NCBI GenBank assembly: GCA_021785735.1
Contig: JAJYEP010000002.1
Span: 1 to 44,015 of the forward strand
Source: Thermoplasmata archaeon
GTDB taxonomy: Archaea > Thermoplasmatota > Thermoplasmata > Thermoplasmatales > Thermoplasmataceae
Direction of reading: 5' to 3'
DNA: 44,015 bases
Shown here: one piece after another, positions 32,983 to 42,624 of the stretch
Numbering within the stretch: the first letter of the stretch is position 1
Layout of the letters: every line of letters starts with the position of its first letter
Notes under the pieces: generated by a model
Told to the model about the DNA's origin: nothing
Seen by the model: only the letters and a program-made list of their open reading frames with translations
Database searches by the model: none
Position numbers and translations under genes: made by a program

Positions 32983-33810
32983 TCACCCTTGTGAAGAAGT
33001 CTCCGCATCCTTGATATCGCAGTCCAATGCTATTCCAGAACGCTTCAGATTGTCCATTTCCAGGCTGAGGAATGTGTACCTTGATCTGATCTCGTTCAGA
33101 TTCTTTTCAAGGAATTTTTCCTTTGATCTGGATCTGTACGGTGTGAATCTCACAGATTCGTAATTTATATCCATGAGTATAAGGGATTGTGGAATTGCGA
33201 TCCTTCCATACCTTTCAGAGGTAACAAAGGGATCAGAATCGTCCGGGTGTTCAGAATGCTGTACCGCATAAGCCATGATTGTTCTTATCTGCTGCCAGAG
33301 AAAACTCTGAGCATAGAAATCAATGAATGTGGATCTGTTTTCAGATCCGACCTCTATCTTGCTTATGCTTCTGATTGTGTTCCTCCCGTCGCTGCGGCAG
33401 TAATTCCTGAAGTCGTGCGTCCCCAGGAACTTTTCCAGAACATGCCTGAGACCTTCTACCCCGACATCCTGGAGCAGATAATACCTGTACCACTTCATTG
33501 TGCAGTGTCTCGGGTTGAATTTTTCATCTACCACTGCAAAAGAATGAAAAGACATGTCGGTGATCCGTGAGTTCAGGATTCCCATGAGTTTTTCAATGCG
33601 ATCCCCGTATTCCACAGAGAAAACATTGGATACGGCGCTTACGCCCCTGTCTGTCCTGGCTGCCGATCTTATTTCAGAATTGATGCCCAGATTCTCGATT
33701 TCTCTCTGAATGGAATCCTCGACGCTTCTTTCACCGTTGCCTCTCTGATATCCTGAAAATCTTGTGCCGTCATAACTGAACTTGATAATGTATTTCATCA
33801 TGATCCTCAT
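32983..33810 (-). CDS. truA: tRNA pseudouridine synthase A
   Basis: A 275-residue TruA that isomerises uridines to pseudouridine in the anticodon stem-loop region of tRNA. The catalytic Asp lies in ARTDRGVSA (D54 from the first ATG). The RDGxxFSGYQ-like start (YDGTRFSGYQRG) and NYC(RS)… segment are typical. Three ATGs occur near the 5' end (33810, 33801, 33798); either of the later two is more consistent with the family start and with a promoter at about 33826-33833. The start region abuts the divergent GGR-like gene. Confidence 0.9.
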   Translation of the reverse strand: MRIMMKYIIKFSYDGTRFSGYQRGNGERSVEDSIQREIENLGINSEIRSAARTDRGVSAVSNVFSVEYGDRIEKLMGILNSRITDMSFHSFAVVDEKFNPRHCTMKWYRYYLLQDVGVEGLRHVLEKFLGTHDFRNYCRSDGRNTIRSISKIEVGSENRSTFIDFYAQSFLWQQIRTIMAYAVQHSEHPDDSDPFVTSERYGRIAIPQSLILMDINYESVRFTPYRSRSKEKFLEKNLNEIRSRYTFLSLEMDNLKRSGIALDCDIKDAETSSQG

Positions 33811-34796
33811 TGAGTAATGCCAATGGTGATAAACTGATTTTCATAGCGGGCATGGGAGTGGCAGGTTCATATCTTGCGAGAAGGCTCCGCGACAATGGTT
33901 TTGATGTGGAGTGCCATGATCCCAGAAGGAGCGATTACTATTTACCCTGCGGCTATGCGACCAACAGAAATCTTCTCCGTAGGGCCCTTGAGCGCGTGAA
34001 TATGGATCCTGACGGATATATAATGTCTGAGGCAGATCACGTTTACCTGTCCTCGGACAGATTTGAGATCGAATTTGGATCATCGGGTTTGTGCACAATA
34101 GACAAGAAAAGAATGATAGAGGACATGAATTCTGGAATTGAAGTCTTCCCTTCAAAACTTATCCCTGAAGCCGATTCCATGACGGTCGACGCCACGGGAA
34201 TCTCCAGAGGATTGATAGGTAAATCAGAGAACGATTACAGCATGATCGCAAAGGAATATCTCTGTGAAAGCGGCGATCATGATGATTTCTATTTTCACTA
34301 TTTTCCAGAGGGTAGAGGATATTACTGGGAATTTCCGCTTGGCAACAGATGGCATATCGGGGCAGGTTCATCTGACCCGAAACTTATTGATCAGTACCTG
34401 GGCAACAGGAAGAGGATTCTTGTCACGGGTAGAAGAATCAGGCTCAGGCCGCTGTTTCAGGAGTCAGTTGCCGGAAACGTGATAGCTGTTGGGGAGGCTG
34501 CCGGCTGTGTATCACCGATCACTGGAGAAGGGATCATGCCCTCATTGAGGAGCGCGGAATGCCTGTTCAAAGCCATCTCAGGATATGACGATATCCGGAA
34601 GATCAGAGAGAGATACCTTTCCTGCCTCTACAGTGAGATGGGGTATTACTATGATCTCTTCAACCTGCTGAAAAAGTCCCAGAATGGCCGTTTAAGAGAT
34701 ATATCTAACCTGAAGAACATCAACATTGTGAGAAAAGATTTGAGAGATTTTGGCATCCGGGTGAGTTTTGCCAGACTCCTGCGAAATTTCCTCTGA
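33810..34796 (+). CDS. Geranylgeranyl-reductase-like FAD protein
   Basis: A 328-residue flavoprotein of the GGR/FixC group, which in archaea saturates the isoprenoid chains of membrane lipids. It has an N-terminal FAD motif GMGVAGSYLARRL, the substrate-cavity motif YYWEFPLG (YxWxFP), and a C-terminal FAD block VIAVGEAAGCVSPITGEG. It is about 70 residues shorter than Thermoplasma GGR and is a diverged paralogue; it could act on menaquinone or lipid intermediates. The start is TTG 33810, the only option in frame, since a stop lies three codons before it. No Shine-Dalgarno is seen. It ends at the base before the convergent aldolase/SDR gene. Confidence 0.75.
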   Translation: MSNANGDKLIFIAGMGVAGSYLARRLRDNGFDVECHDPRRSDYYLPCGYATNRNLLRRALERVNMDPDGYIMSEADHVYLSSDRFEIEFGSSGLCTIDKKRMIEDMNSGIEVFPSKLIPEADSMTVDATGISRGLIGKSENDYSMIAKEYLCESGDHDDFYFHYFPEGRGYYWEFPLGNRWHIGAGSSDPKLIDQYLGNRKRILVTGRRIRLRPLFQESVAGNVIAVGEAAGCVSPITGEGIMPSLRSAECLFKAISGYDDIRKIRERYLSCLYSEMGYYYDLFNLLKKSQNGRLRDISNLKNINIVRKDLRDFGIRVSFARLLRNFL

Positions 34797-36764
34797 TCAG
34801 ATCACTCCGCCGTCAACCGGGATCATCGCATCCGTTGTGGCACCGAATATCTCGTCGTTCAGCAGCGAGATGAGAACATTTGCCACGTGCTCTGGTAAAA
34901 CCTCGACCCTGAGCAGATTGGAACGCTTGTATTCATCGACCGTCTGCTTCTTTGCCTGCGCCCTTTTTTCGAGAACCCCGTTGGCCCATATCTTGGAGCC
35001 CTTGAAAATCTTGTCAGGGTTGATGATGTTTGCCCTTATTCCATATGGCCCGCCCTCCTTTGCCACGTAATGGCATATCTGCGCTGAGAAGGCCTTGGAG
35101 GAACCGTATGAGAGCATCCCAACGCCTGGATGGGTGAGATTCTTGGTTATGTTGAACACGACGTTTCCCCCGATTTTCTGGGCTTTCATTATGATGAATG
35201 CCTCCCTGGTCATGAGAAAAACGCCCATTGAGTTCACCCTGAAGCTCAACTCAACATCTTCCACCGTCGTCTCATCGATGGGTGCTGTCCTGAGGACGCC
35301 TGCATTGTTGAAAAGAACATCCACACCGCCATACCCTTGGACAATGTCCCTGTAGAGTGTGGATACGTCTTTCTCCTTTGATATGTCAACGACAGCGGGA
35401 TACACGTTTGCCCTGATCTGCGGATCCATTGAATTGACGACATTCTTCAGATCCGGATCGATGTCGCACGCAACGACAATGGACCCGTTCTGGGACAGTC
35501 TGATTGCAGCCTCCAGTCCTATTCCGCTTGCCGCTCCCGTGACGACTGAAACCGATCCCTGGAGATTCTTGTATACTGTCTTCTTCAGTTTCGCCTCCTC
35601 GAGGGGCCAGTATTCCATGTCGTAGGCTTCCTGTCTTGTTATGAATTCATGCCTGCCTATTGATCTTGCGAGAGAATTAACCTTCATGCTGTGGATGAAC
35701 TGATCCATGACAATGGAAGCCTCCTTCTGGCTTATCCCGGAAGTGATGATGCCCCAGCCCCTGATTACTATAATGGTTGGATATGGATCGTGCATGGGAA
35801 AACCCTTCACGTACTTTCCGTACTCAGCGGTGTAGTTTTCCGCAAAGGAGTCTATCTGTTTCAGTAGATCGTCGATTTTCTCGCAGTAAAGGTAGTCATA
35901 CTTTGTCCTGATGAGCATGTCAGGTGTGGCTGGGCCTGATTTCTGGAAGATCATTGCTTCCTCTGACTGTGCGATCCTCATTGCGGTTTCATCCCTCCTG
36001 ACCATGAGGATTTTCTTCCTCCTCTTTGAAAGTGATCCCCTGATCCTGGGAAGCCATTCCTGATAATTGATCTCGATACTATCGAACCTTTTGGCCAGTA
36101 TGTTCTTTTCAGCATTGCTGAGATATTTCTCTGCGCTGCTCACAATGGCAATGTGATTTTCATAGCTTTCCCTGGCAGTTTCGCCGAACGTGAAAAGTCC
36201 ATGTTTCTCGAGAATTATTCCCCTGATGCCGCCGGATATTTTTGGAATGACATTGAGAACCGCCTTCGCAAGCTTGAATCCTGGTGGAATATACGGAAGA
36301 ACGATAACGTTGCCCATAATGGATGCAATATCACTCTGGCTCTTTCCGGAGTTTGTTATGGCGAGAATGGCATCGGAGTGTGAATGATCCACAAATTTTG
36401 CAGGTATGAATGCATGCAGAAATGACTCCACTGAAGGGGAAGCCTCGGAAGGATCGACCATGCTCTTTCTCAGGTACGATACCATCTCCTCGTCGCTCAT
36501 CCCTTCTATGCTGGAAGCTGCCCTGAGGTCCTCAAGACGGAGTCCGGTGAAACCTTTTCTTTCAATGGTCGCCAGATCCGATCCGCTTCCCTTTACTCTC
36601 AGAACCTCAATTGATCTGCCGGTATGATCCTTTTCTTTCACCTTGACAGAGGTGTTTCCGCCTCCATGCAGAACAAGGGTGTCTTCTGACCCAAGCAGGC
36701 GTGATGAGTAAACTCTCTCCTCCAGTGAATCTTTAAATTTCTCTTCCTTCCATCTGGACTCCAT
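34797..36764 (-). CDS. Fused class II aldolase and short-chain dehydrogenase
   Basis: A 655-residue bifunctional protein similar to rhamnulose-1-phosphate aldolase/alcohol dehydrogenase. Residues about 1-385 are a class II aldolase: GGGNTSVKV phosphate loop, HSHSD metal-binding His pair and HGLFTFG. Residues 400-655 are an SDR: VTGAASGIG (408-416) for NAD(P), then Y553-x3-K557 of the catalytic site. It probably splits a sugar 1-phosphate and reduces the lactaldehyde formed; rhamnose or fucose-type sugars are likely substrates. A TATA-like box (36786-36797) lies about 26 nt before ATG 36764. It is downstream of leuS but seems to have its own promoter. Confidence 0.85.
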   Translation of the reverse strand: MESRWKEEKFKDSLEERVYSSRLLGSEDTLVLHGGGNTSVKVKEKDHTGRSIEVLRVKGSGSDLATIERKGFTGLRLEDLRAASSIEGMSDEEMVSYLRKSMVDPSEASPSVESFLHAFIPAKFVDHSHSDAILAITNSGKSQSDIASIMGNVIVLPYIPPGFKLAKAVLNVIPKISGGIRGIILEKHGLFTFGETARESYENHIAIVSSAEKYLSNAEKNILAKRFDSIEINYQEWLPRIRGSLSKRRKKILMVRRDETAMRIAQSEEAMIFQKSGPATPDMLIRTKYDYLYCEKIDDLLKQIDSFAENYTAEYGKYVKGFPMHDPYPTIIVIRGWGIITSGISQKEASIVMDQFIHSMKVNSLARSIGRHEFITRQEAYDMEYWPLEEAKLKKTVYKNLQGSVSVVTGAASGIGLEAAIRLSQNGSIVVACDIDPDLKNVVNSMDPQIRANVYPAVVDISKEKDVSTLYRDIVQGYGGVDVLFNNAGVLRTAPIDETTVEDVELSFRVNSMGVFLMTREAFIIMKAQKIGGNVVFNITKNLTHPGVGMLSYGSSKAFSAQICHYVAKEGGPYGIRANIINPDKIFKGSKIWANGVLEKRAQAKKQTVDEYKRSNLLRVEVLPEHVANVLISLLNDEIFGATTDAMIPVDGGVI

Positions 36765-36818
36765 GCTTCGTAATCACGCCGCAAACTAATAATTATTCAC
36801 TTGAAGCGGGTATCCTGA

Positions 36819-39560
36819 TCATTCAATCCTTATAAGTGGTCTGCCCGGCCACGCATTTTTACCTTTCTCTATTTTGGCCTGATCCGCATGGATTTCTGCA
36901 TTGAATATTGCCCTGAAATAATCGGTGTTCTCCCTGAGGACGGAGAGTTCATCAAATTTGTAGAAACTGACCAGGTTTCTGACCTTCATTGCTTCCGGAA
37001 TCAGATATAGCAGGTTCTTCTGGATGCTTTTTGTCATGTTCTCTGAAACTGCCCTCATGACTTTCCGCTGATCATCACCGGCAACATAGATGTTAATTCT
37101 CGAAGGTTCCTTTCCGATCACTTTCAGGATGCTCCTGACGTCCTCCTCGACCCGGTCGATGTAAGATTCCTTCTCTATTAGATCTCTGTCTATATTCTCC
37201 GGAGAGTATGAATCAAGTTGTGCATTGGCCACCGATCCCGGAAGATCGAGACGGTGCCACTGTTCCTCTGAAACGAATGGAATCACAACGGAGAGTGCTT
37301 TCAGCCATTCTCCTGCGATCAACTGGAGCATTCTGGACCGTGATCCTCCTCTCCTTTCAAGCCTCTTGATGTCGTTCATCACGTCAAAGAATATTGAGAC
37401 TATCCCCTGCCTGATGTTAAAGTTCCTTATGGAGTCCACGAACGATGCCATTCGTGACCTGAATATTGATATGAACCATTTCTCAACCTCGCTCATATTT
37501 TCAATATCCGTGGAGGTTGAGTTCACGGATGAGAGAATCTCGACCAGAGACAGGTATTTCTTCTGAACTGACTGTATCTCGCTCTCCTTCCAGTCGATTA
37601 CTGACTGCGGATCGGCTGATATGGACATGTAAAGCCGATATATGTCAGCAGAATATTTGTTTGATATGACGCTCAGCGGAATTGCGTTTCCCTTGCTTTT
37701 TCCAATCTTGGATCCTTCGACAATGACCAGACCGGATATTGCAATTCCATGCGGGAGATCCTTTCCGCTGAACAGTGCGACATGGTTCATGAGGTAGAAT
37801 ACGAGATGATTTGTCAGGTGGGGAGTTGCAGTCAGTCTCAGATCCACACCGTACCAGTACTGTTTTTCCTTTCTTGCCCCGTCAATCTGTGCCATCACAT
37901 CGCCGTCATATTTCCCCTCAGGAACAGGATAACCGAGCATGATGTGGTCAAGTATGTCTGGGCTGATTTCCCTTTTTTTATCGAATATCCTGACCAGATA
38001 GGGGTAGCAGGTGTAGAGCACTGGATATATTGTGGAGTCCGAAAGGGATTCAATGATCCAGTTTTGATCGAACGGCAGTCTTGTCCCGATTCCCCTCTTT
38101 CTGGCGCATGGTCTTTCCCTCAACCATTCAATCACCTCCTTGATCGACTCTCTATAGGATGAAGGAAAGATATCCATTGAATCAACGAGCGCTCTTGTGC
38201 GATCCTTCCACTCCCTGTTGGAATAGTCGATGAACCACTGATCCTTCATGATTGCAACGATTACTTTGGCTCCTGACCTTGTTTCCGCGATCCTGCTTGT
38301 CTCATATACAACAATTGAGAACCCGAGCCTCTTCAGGTCAGCGATTATGGCATCCCTTGCCTCCTTCACACTCATGCCTGAATAAACGTCATTCTGGTCG
38401 TTCAGCCTTCCACTGTAATATTCTTCCTTGTAAAGTATCTGAGTCGCTTCCCTGAGCTTGTCCGAATCTTGCACAGACTGTATCTTCATCCTGCGGTAGA
38501 GGCTTTCCACTGTATTTTTATCATCCGGCACGTCTATGATCTTGATGGGATCAGGGTGAAAGTTTGAATTCATTATCCCCGCATAATCCCATATTGAGTG
38601 CCCCGGTACGGAATACACTATTCCAGTGCCGTTGTCCGGATTCACTATTGGCGATTCGTAGACATTCACCTTTCGCCCTGACAGCGGTGCCTCAAATTCC
38701 TCTCCCAGTATTTCTGACCTTTTAATTTCCCTCACGAGAGATATTTCATGATTCTGATAAACGAGCTTCTCGAATGATGATCTGGACAGGACCACTTTAT
38801 CCCCGTTCAGCGCACACAGCATGTAATCTCCCCTGTCGCTGATCCAGAGATTCGTCACGCCGAAAATTGTTTCCGGCCTTAATGAGGCGGCTACAAGGGA
38901 GAAGTTCCTGCCCTTGAATATCACGCCTGTATATTCCTCAATGCTTACCTTGTCGATATCCCCATCCTTTATGTCGTCTTCGCCTACGGCATTCTCGTCC
39001 TCCACGCTGTAAAGCACCGGATATGTTCCCTTTTTAATGTATCCCAGATCGTTCAGCTTCAGAAACTGCCATTTCACAAATTCCTGATAAACCGGATCGG
39101 ACGTGGTAAACCTTCTTGACCAGTCGATTGAAAAACCCATGAGGCTGAAGTCCTTTATTATTTCAGCAGAGAAGTAGTCGGCAATGTTCTTTGGGTCAGA
39201 AAAACTGGCCAGAATTCTCTTAATTTCTTTGGGGTCCTTTTCATAAAGTGACAGATAATTCGTATACATCTTCACCATGGACTCGTCACCGGATCTTATT
39301 CTCTGCGAAAGTGCAAGTATTGGAGTTCCGCTCTGATGAAACGCCATGGGATAAAGCACATTGTATCCGTTGATCCTGTGAAATCTTGCGATTATGTCCG
39401 CAAGCAGATATGTACGGCCATGGCCTATGTGCAAAGGCGCATTGGTGTAGGGATAGGGCACTGTTATGAAGTACTTTTTCTTGGTTTCACTGGGAGAAGC
39501 GATAAATGTCCCTTCCCTCTCCCAGTACCTCTGCCATTTAAGTTCATTGCTGGAATCCAA
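36819..39560 (-). CDS. leuS: Leucyl-tRNA synthetase
   Basis: A 913-residue class I synthetase charging tRNA-Leu. HIGH motif at 44-47 (LHIGHGRT) and KIGKS at 618-622 in place of KMSKS. A large CP1 editing insert lies between them, and an archaeal-type C-terminal domain follows. The start is TTG: the sequence before it has no ATG, and the N-terminus (ELKWQRYW) is normal. Its AGGGTG ribosome site overlaps the stop of the arginine decarboxylase gene 13 nt upstream, so translation may be coupled. Confidence 0.95.
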   Translation of the reverse strand: MDSSNELKWQRYWEREGTFIASPSETKKKYFITVPYPYTNAPLHIGHGRTYLLADIIARFHRINGYNVLYPMAFHQSGTPILALSQRIRSGDESMVKMYTNYLSLYEKDPKEIKRILASFSDPKNIADYFSAEIIKDFSLMGFSIDWSRRFTTSDPVYQEFVKWQFLKLNDLGYIKKGTYPVLYSVEDENAVGEDDIKDGDIDKVSIEEYTGVIFKGRNFSLVAASLRPETIFGVTNLWISDRGDYMLCALNGDKVVLSRSSFEKLVYQNHEISLVREIKRSEILGEEFEAPLSGRKVNVYESPIVNPDNGTGIVYSVPGHSIWDYAGIMNSNFHPDPIKIIDVPDDKNTVESLYRRMKIQSVQDSDKLREATQILYKEEYYSGRLNDQNDVYSGMSVKEARDAIIADLKRLGFSIVVYETSRIAETRSGAKVIVAIMKDQWFIDYSNREWKDRTRALVDSMDIFPSSYRESIKEVIEWLRERPCARKRGIGTRLPFDQNWIIESLSDSTIYPVLYTCYPYLVRIFDKKREISPDILDHIMLGYPVPEGKYDGDVMAQIDGARKEKQYWYGVDLRLTATPHLTNHLVFYLMNHVALFSGKDLPHGIAISGLVIVEGSKIGKSKGNAIPLSVISNKYSADIYRLYMSISADPQSVIDWKESEIQSVQKKYLSLVEILSSVNSTSTDIENMSEVEKWFISIFRSRMASFVDSIRNFNIRQGIVSIFFDVMNDIKRLERRGGSRSRMLQLIAGEWLKALSVVIPFVSEEQWHRLDLPGSVANAQLDSYSPENIDRDLIEKESYIDRVEEDVRSILKVIGKEPSRINIYVAGDDQRKVMRAVSENMTKSIQKNLLYLIPEAMKVRNLVSFYKFDELSVLRENTDYFRAIFNAEIHADQAKIEKGKNAWPGRPLIRIE

Positions 39561-39573
39561 GTTCTAATACACC

Positions 39574-40119
39574 CTAAACTATAAGCACTGCCGCGGCAAC
39601 AACGGTAGTCCATTCCCCTGATTTCAGGACGACGCCAGTGGAGCAGATGTTCTTCGTGGTCAGGATCTTGTCTTCCAGGACATATTCATTCTTGGTTTCA
39701 TCCCACACAAGCTTGTCCTGAAGCCCCATGGTGCTGGCAAGCATCTCGGCTGCGAGCTTCTCGGCAAAATAACCTGCCACCTTTTCGGTCTGGCCGTAAC
39801 TGTGGTGCTCGCTGAGGTAGCCCCATTTCTTCTTATCTCTCGGAATGGCATAACCGATTGCCGCTGAGATCATCCTGTTGAGCTCGTTTGATGAATTCCT
39901 TGCAAGAACTGAGAACAGGATCTGACCGTCAGAAAGAAGTTTCAAACCATCATTCACGGAAACGACCTCACAGTTGGGAGGAAATATCGAGCTTATGCTG
40001 GATAGGTTATACTGGGCAATATGAGCATCACGCAGTGCTTCCTCGAACGACTGGAGTTCACTTTCTCCCCTGCCCACTCCCCTCGTAAAGAATATTTGTT
40101 TTGGAACTAATGCTGACAT
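39574..40119 (-). CDS. pdaD: Pyruvoyl-dependent arginine decarboxylase
   Basis: A 181-residue proenzyme that converts arginine to agmatine, the precursor of polyamines and of agmatidine in tRNA-Ile2. It cleaves itself between two serines in [12 protein letters not shown]43-S44 matches the known SSILPP site, giving a pyruvoyl group on the larger chain. The length agrees with archaeal PvlArgDC. A TATA-like box (40141-40150, minus strand) is centred 26 nt before ATG 40119. LeuS follows in the same transcript. Confidence 0.9.
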   Translation of the reverse strand: MSALVPKQIFFTRGVGRGESELQSFEEALRDAHIAQYNLSSISSIFPPNCEVVSVNDGLKLLSDGQILFSVLARNSSNELNRMISAAIGYAIPRDKKKWGYLSEHHSYGQTEKVAGYFAEKLAAEMLASTMGLQDKLVWDETKNEYVLEDKILTTKNICSTGVVLKSGEWTTVVAAAVLIV

Positions 40120-40193
40120 CTATGTGGATATCTTTCAAACTTATATTATTTTATTAGAAACCCTGCAGTTCAGAAAAATGCAGACATTCTCAT

Positions 40194-40601
40194 TCAGATA
40201 TCAAAAAGTATTCGTGCTTCCTTCCCGGCTGGATCGATATAGAGGTCGTGGTATGTTACGGCTTTTATCACATTGAGCGGTTCCATATCGTCGGTTATTC
40301 TGGCACCAGCGGCGTTACCTGATACAGTGTTCGAGGAAATCTTAAAACCAGATAGCTTGTAAAACAGAACGGATCTGGAATCAACATTCTCGATGATGAT
40401 GCCAAGCAAGTTCACAATAGCTTCCTTAAGATCTGTAAACCTGAATTGAAAGTTTTTGTGCACAGTGGTCTTCAAAGCGCTGATATCGAATATAAGATCG
40501 GCTGTGGCCGAAAACGCATTCATGAACAGATCATTTATATTCGAACCCGTTACAACGATCTCCAAGTCTGCGGTGTGATCAATAATCCTGTAATAATTCA
40601 T
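40194..40601 (-). CDS. Archease
   Basis: A 135-residue archease, the small metal-binding partner that promotes guanylylation and multiple turnover of the RNA ligase RtcB in tRNA splicing and repair. It has the N-terminal DHTAD (8-12) and the C-terminal VIKAVTYHDLYI, both signature segments. A TATA-like stretch at about 40621-40633 (minus strand) is centred 26 nt before ATG 40601, so it is leaderless with its own promoter although it follows tes by 35 nt. RtcB itself is not in the window. Confidence 0.92.
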   Translation of the reverse strand: MNYYRIIDHTADLEIVVTGSNINDLFMNAFSATADLIFDISALKTTVHKNFQFRFTDLKEAIVNLLGIIIENVDSRSVLFYKLSGFKISSNTVSGNAAGARITDDMEPLNVIKAVTYHDLYIDPAGKEARILFDI

Positions 40602-40636
40602 CTAAAAAAAGGGAGGTGATAAAATTTTAAAAATAT

Positions 40637-42457
40637 TTACTCCGGTCTCTGTGATGATATGACCGGTATTGGTTCCTCAAGGTTCAACCCTATCTCGTCC
40701 TCTCTCAACTTCCTGCCTATGCTCTTCTCATAGAACGAGATTATGGACCTCTTCTCTGCCATGGTGTAGTCACGGAAGTACTTGTCCTTCTTCAGGACCT
40801 TTCCGGTTCTTTCCTCATAGAGTTTTGCCGGGATTGAGTACTTTCTCTGTGTTGCATCCCTGTACAGTTCCGGTATCACATTGAATGCACAGAATGGCAC
40901 AACTCTTCCATCAGGCATTGCATAGTGGATATCACACCTTTCAACCCTGTCAACGTCGTATGTGTAAGGGTCCATGAAGTGCATGAAACCTATGAACATG
41001 CTCTTGTAATGGAAGGCTTTCAGGCCATGGTAATCTCCGCCGGTGAAGGCATTGTAAATCATATCCTTCAGCTTGAAGTCCTTGGGTGCCTTCTCATAGT
41101 CGACGAACTTCTTTATGCTCATGAGGAGCTTTGAGGTGGATTCGACCTTTTTGAGCCTCCTGAAGCTGGAGTTCTTTATCTCGTCCCCAAGTTCGCCTAT
41201 GTATTCAAACATACCCCTGACGTCAATGAATCTCGTTATCGGAATTATCTTGTCGCCATCCTTGAATATGTAAGTACCCATTCCACAGGCAAAGTGTATT
41301 GACAGTTTGTAGGTTTCCTGTCCCTTGAGGGCTTCAACGAAGTTCGAAACTTTTGTTGTCGAGGGCACTGTGAAGAAGTCTTCTCTTCCAATCATTCCGT
41401 CGGTCTGCTGTTCGATCTTCTTGATTGCTCCAGGAATTGTGATTCTCTGCTTCTCCCTCATCCTGTCAGGCATTCTTCCCACCAGGCTCACCGGCTGGAA
41501 GTTAACAGCCCTGACGACATCGATGTTTGAGAGACCGAATCTTATCATGTCTCCAAGATAACCGTCGTTTATTCCTCCTATTACAGTCGGTACAAGAACA
41601 ACGCCCATTGGAGCTTTCCTGTAATTGTCAAGTGCTGCAGGTATTTCCCAGAAATTCTTGGGGTTTGATCTGGGTGTTGGCCCATCAAAGCTTGTATAGA
41701 CGACATTTGATCCTGCCTCCCTTACTCTCTTGGGGAAATCGGGATCGAACGCAGCCCTTATGCTGTTGGTGTTGAGCTGTATGTGCTCATAGCCTTCTTC
41801 CCTGGCTATCTTGATTATGTCAATTATGTCGTCCCTTATTGTCGGTTCTCCGCCGGTTATCTGAACTGCATTCGCGCCAACAGGCTTCTCATTCCTCATC
41901 CTTCTCAGCATCATTCTCACCTGATCCTGTGAAGGCTCGTATATTGGCTCGTTCTCCTTCGCATAGAAGAAGCAGTACCAGCAGGAAAGATCGCACCTGT
42001 TTGTTACCACGACGTTTCCCAATCCGGTGTGTGACTTGTGTTTCACGCACAGACCGCAGTGAGTAGGGCAGACGATTTTCTCCTCGAGAAGGGCAACGTT
42101 AGGATTCAGGATCCTTATACCCTTGTCCTGCCATTTCTTTGCTTCCTGGTACATCTCGTAGTCTTCCCAGTACTTCTCTCTTGTTATTCCATGCTCAGGG
42201 CACTCTTTTATAAGTTTAACTTCGCCGGCGTTCTCATAAACAATGGCCGGTATTCTCATCTGATCAAATTTCTCTTCGTCGGCGCACAGAGGACACAGAC
42301 TTTCTGTCACCCTCAGTATTAGCATATCGTTGGTGATCAAGTGCCCCTGTGAGTTCAAGAATTCTGCCACTGTCTTGAACGGTGAGTTCTTGCTTATCTC
42401 GAAGTCAGAAGCAAATCTGACCTCAGGGTACCTGTTTATTTCTTCGGATACTATCAT
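40637..42457 (-). CDS. tes: Tetraether lipid synthase (radical SAM)
   Basis: A 606-residue radical-SAM enzyme matching the Tes family (MJ0619 type), which joins the ends of two lipid chains to make GDGT tetraethers. The radical-SAM motif is C155-x3-C159-x2-C162 in NRCDLSCWYC. Extra cysteines before it (LCPLC, CPEHG, CPTHCGLC) fit the known rubredoxin-like site and auxiliary iron-sulfur clusters. SFDGPTPRSNPKNFWEIP and IHYAMPDGRVVPFCAFN are strong family blocks. The start is ATG 42457 with AGGTGA 8 nt before it; the GTG at 42469 lies within that Shine-Dalgarno. Confidence 0.9.
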   Translation of the reverse strand: MIVSEEINRYPEVRFASDFEISKNSPFKTVAEFLNSQGHLITNDMLILRVTESLCPLCADEEKFDQMRIPAIVYENAGEVKLIKECPEHGITREKYWEDYEMYQEAKKWQDKGIRILNPNVALLEEKIVCPTHCGLCVKHKSHTGLGNVVVTNRCDLSCWYCFFYAKENEPIYEPSQDQVRMMLRRMRNEKPVGANAVQITGGEPTIRDDIIDIIKIAREEGYEHIQLNTNSIRAAFDPDFPKRVREAGSNVVYTSFDGPTPRSNPKNFWEIPAALDNYRKAPMGVVLVPTVIGGINDGYLGDMIRFGLSNIDVVRAVNFQPVSLVGRMPDRMREKQRITIPGAIKKIEQQTDGMIGREDFFTVPSTTKVSNFVEALKGQETYKLSIHFACGMGTYIFKDGDKIIPITRFIDVRGMFEYIGELGDEIKNSSFRRLKKVESTSKLLMSIKKFVDYEKAPKDFKLKDMIYNAFTGGDYHGLKAFHYKSMFIGFMHFMDPYTYDVDRVERCDIHYAMPDGRVVPFCAFNVIPELYRDATQRKYSIPAKLYEERTGKVLKKDKYFRDYTMAEKRSIISFYEKSIGRKLREDEIGLNLEEPIPVISSQRPE

Positions 42458-42465
42458 TTTTATGT

Positions 42466-42504
42466 TCACCTAATTGCAACAACTTAAAATACGATAAATT
42501 AAAA
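42466..42504 (-). promoter_or_regulatory. TATA-like box and Shine-Dalgarno of tes
   Basis: On the minus strand a TATA-like ttttaatttat (42494-42504) is followed by AGGTGA at 42471-42466. Transcription about 26 nt after the TATA box would begin near 42473, giving a leader of about 16 nt with the Shine-Dalgarno at its 5' end. Confidence 0.5.
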
Positions 42505-42597
42505 CTGTTTTGTAGTTTATGTGACTAATAATGTTTTTGGTCAATTAGCATCGGCAGCAACAATTATGATTAAACTGCGGAGCCTTTAATTTTTGGT

Positions 42598-42624
42598 ATC
42601 ATCAAATCGTTAATATTTGATGAT
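42598..42624. other. Perfect 10-bp stem-loop in the tes-tRNA gap
   Basis: Arms atcatcaaat (42598-42607) and atttgatgat (42615-42624) are exact inverted copies around a 7-nt loop. It lies about 140 nt upstream of tes inside the 510-nt gap 42470-42979, which otherwise shows no gene I can support. It may be an operator or a terminator. Confidence 0.4.
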
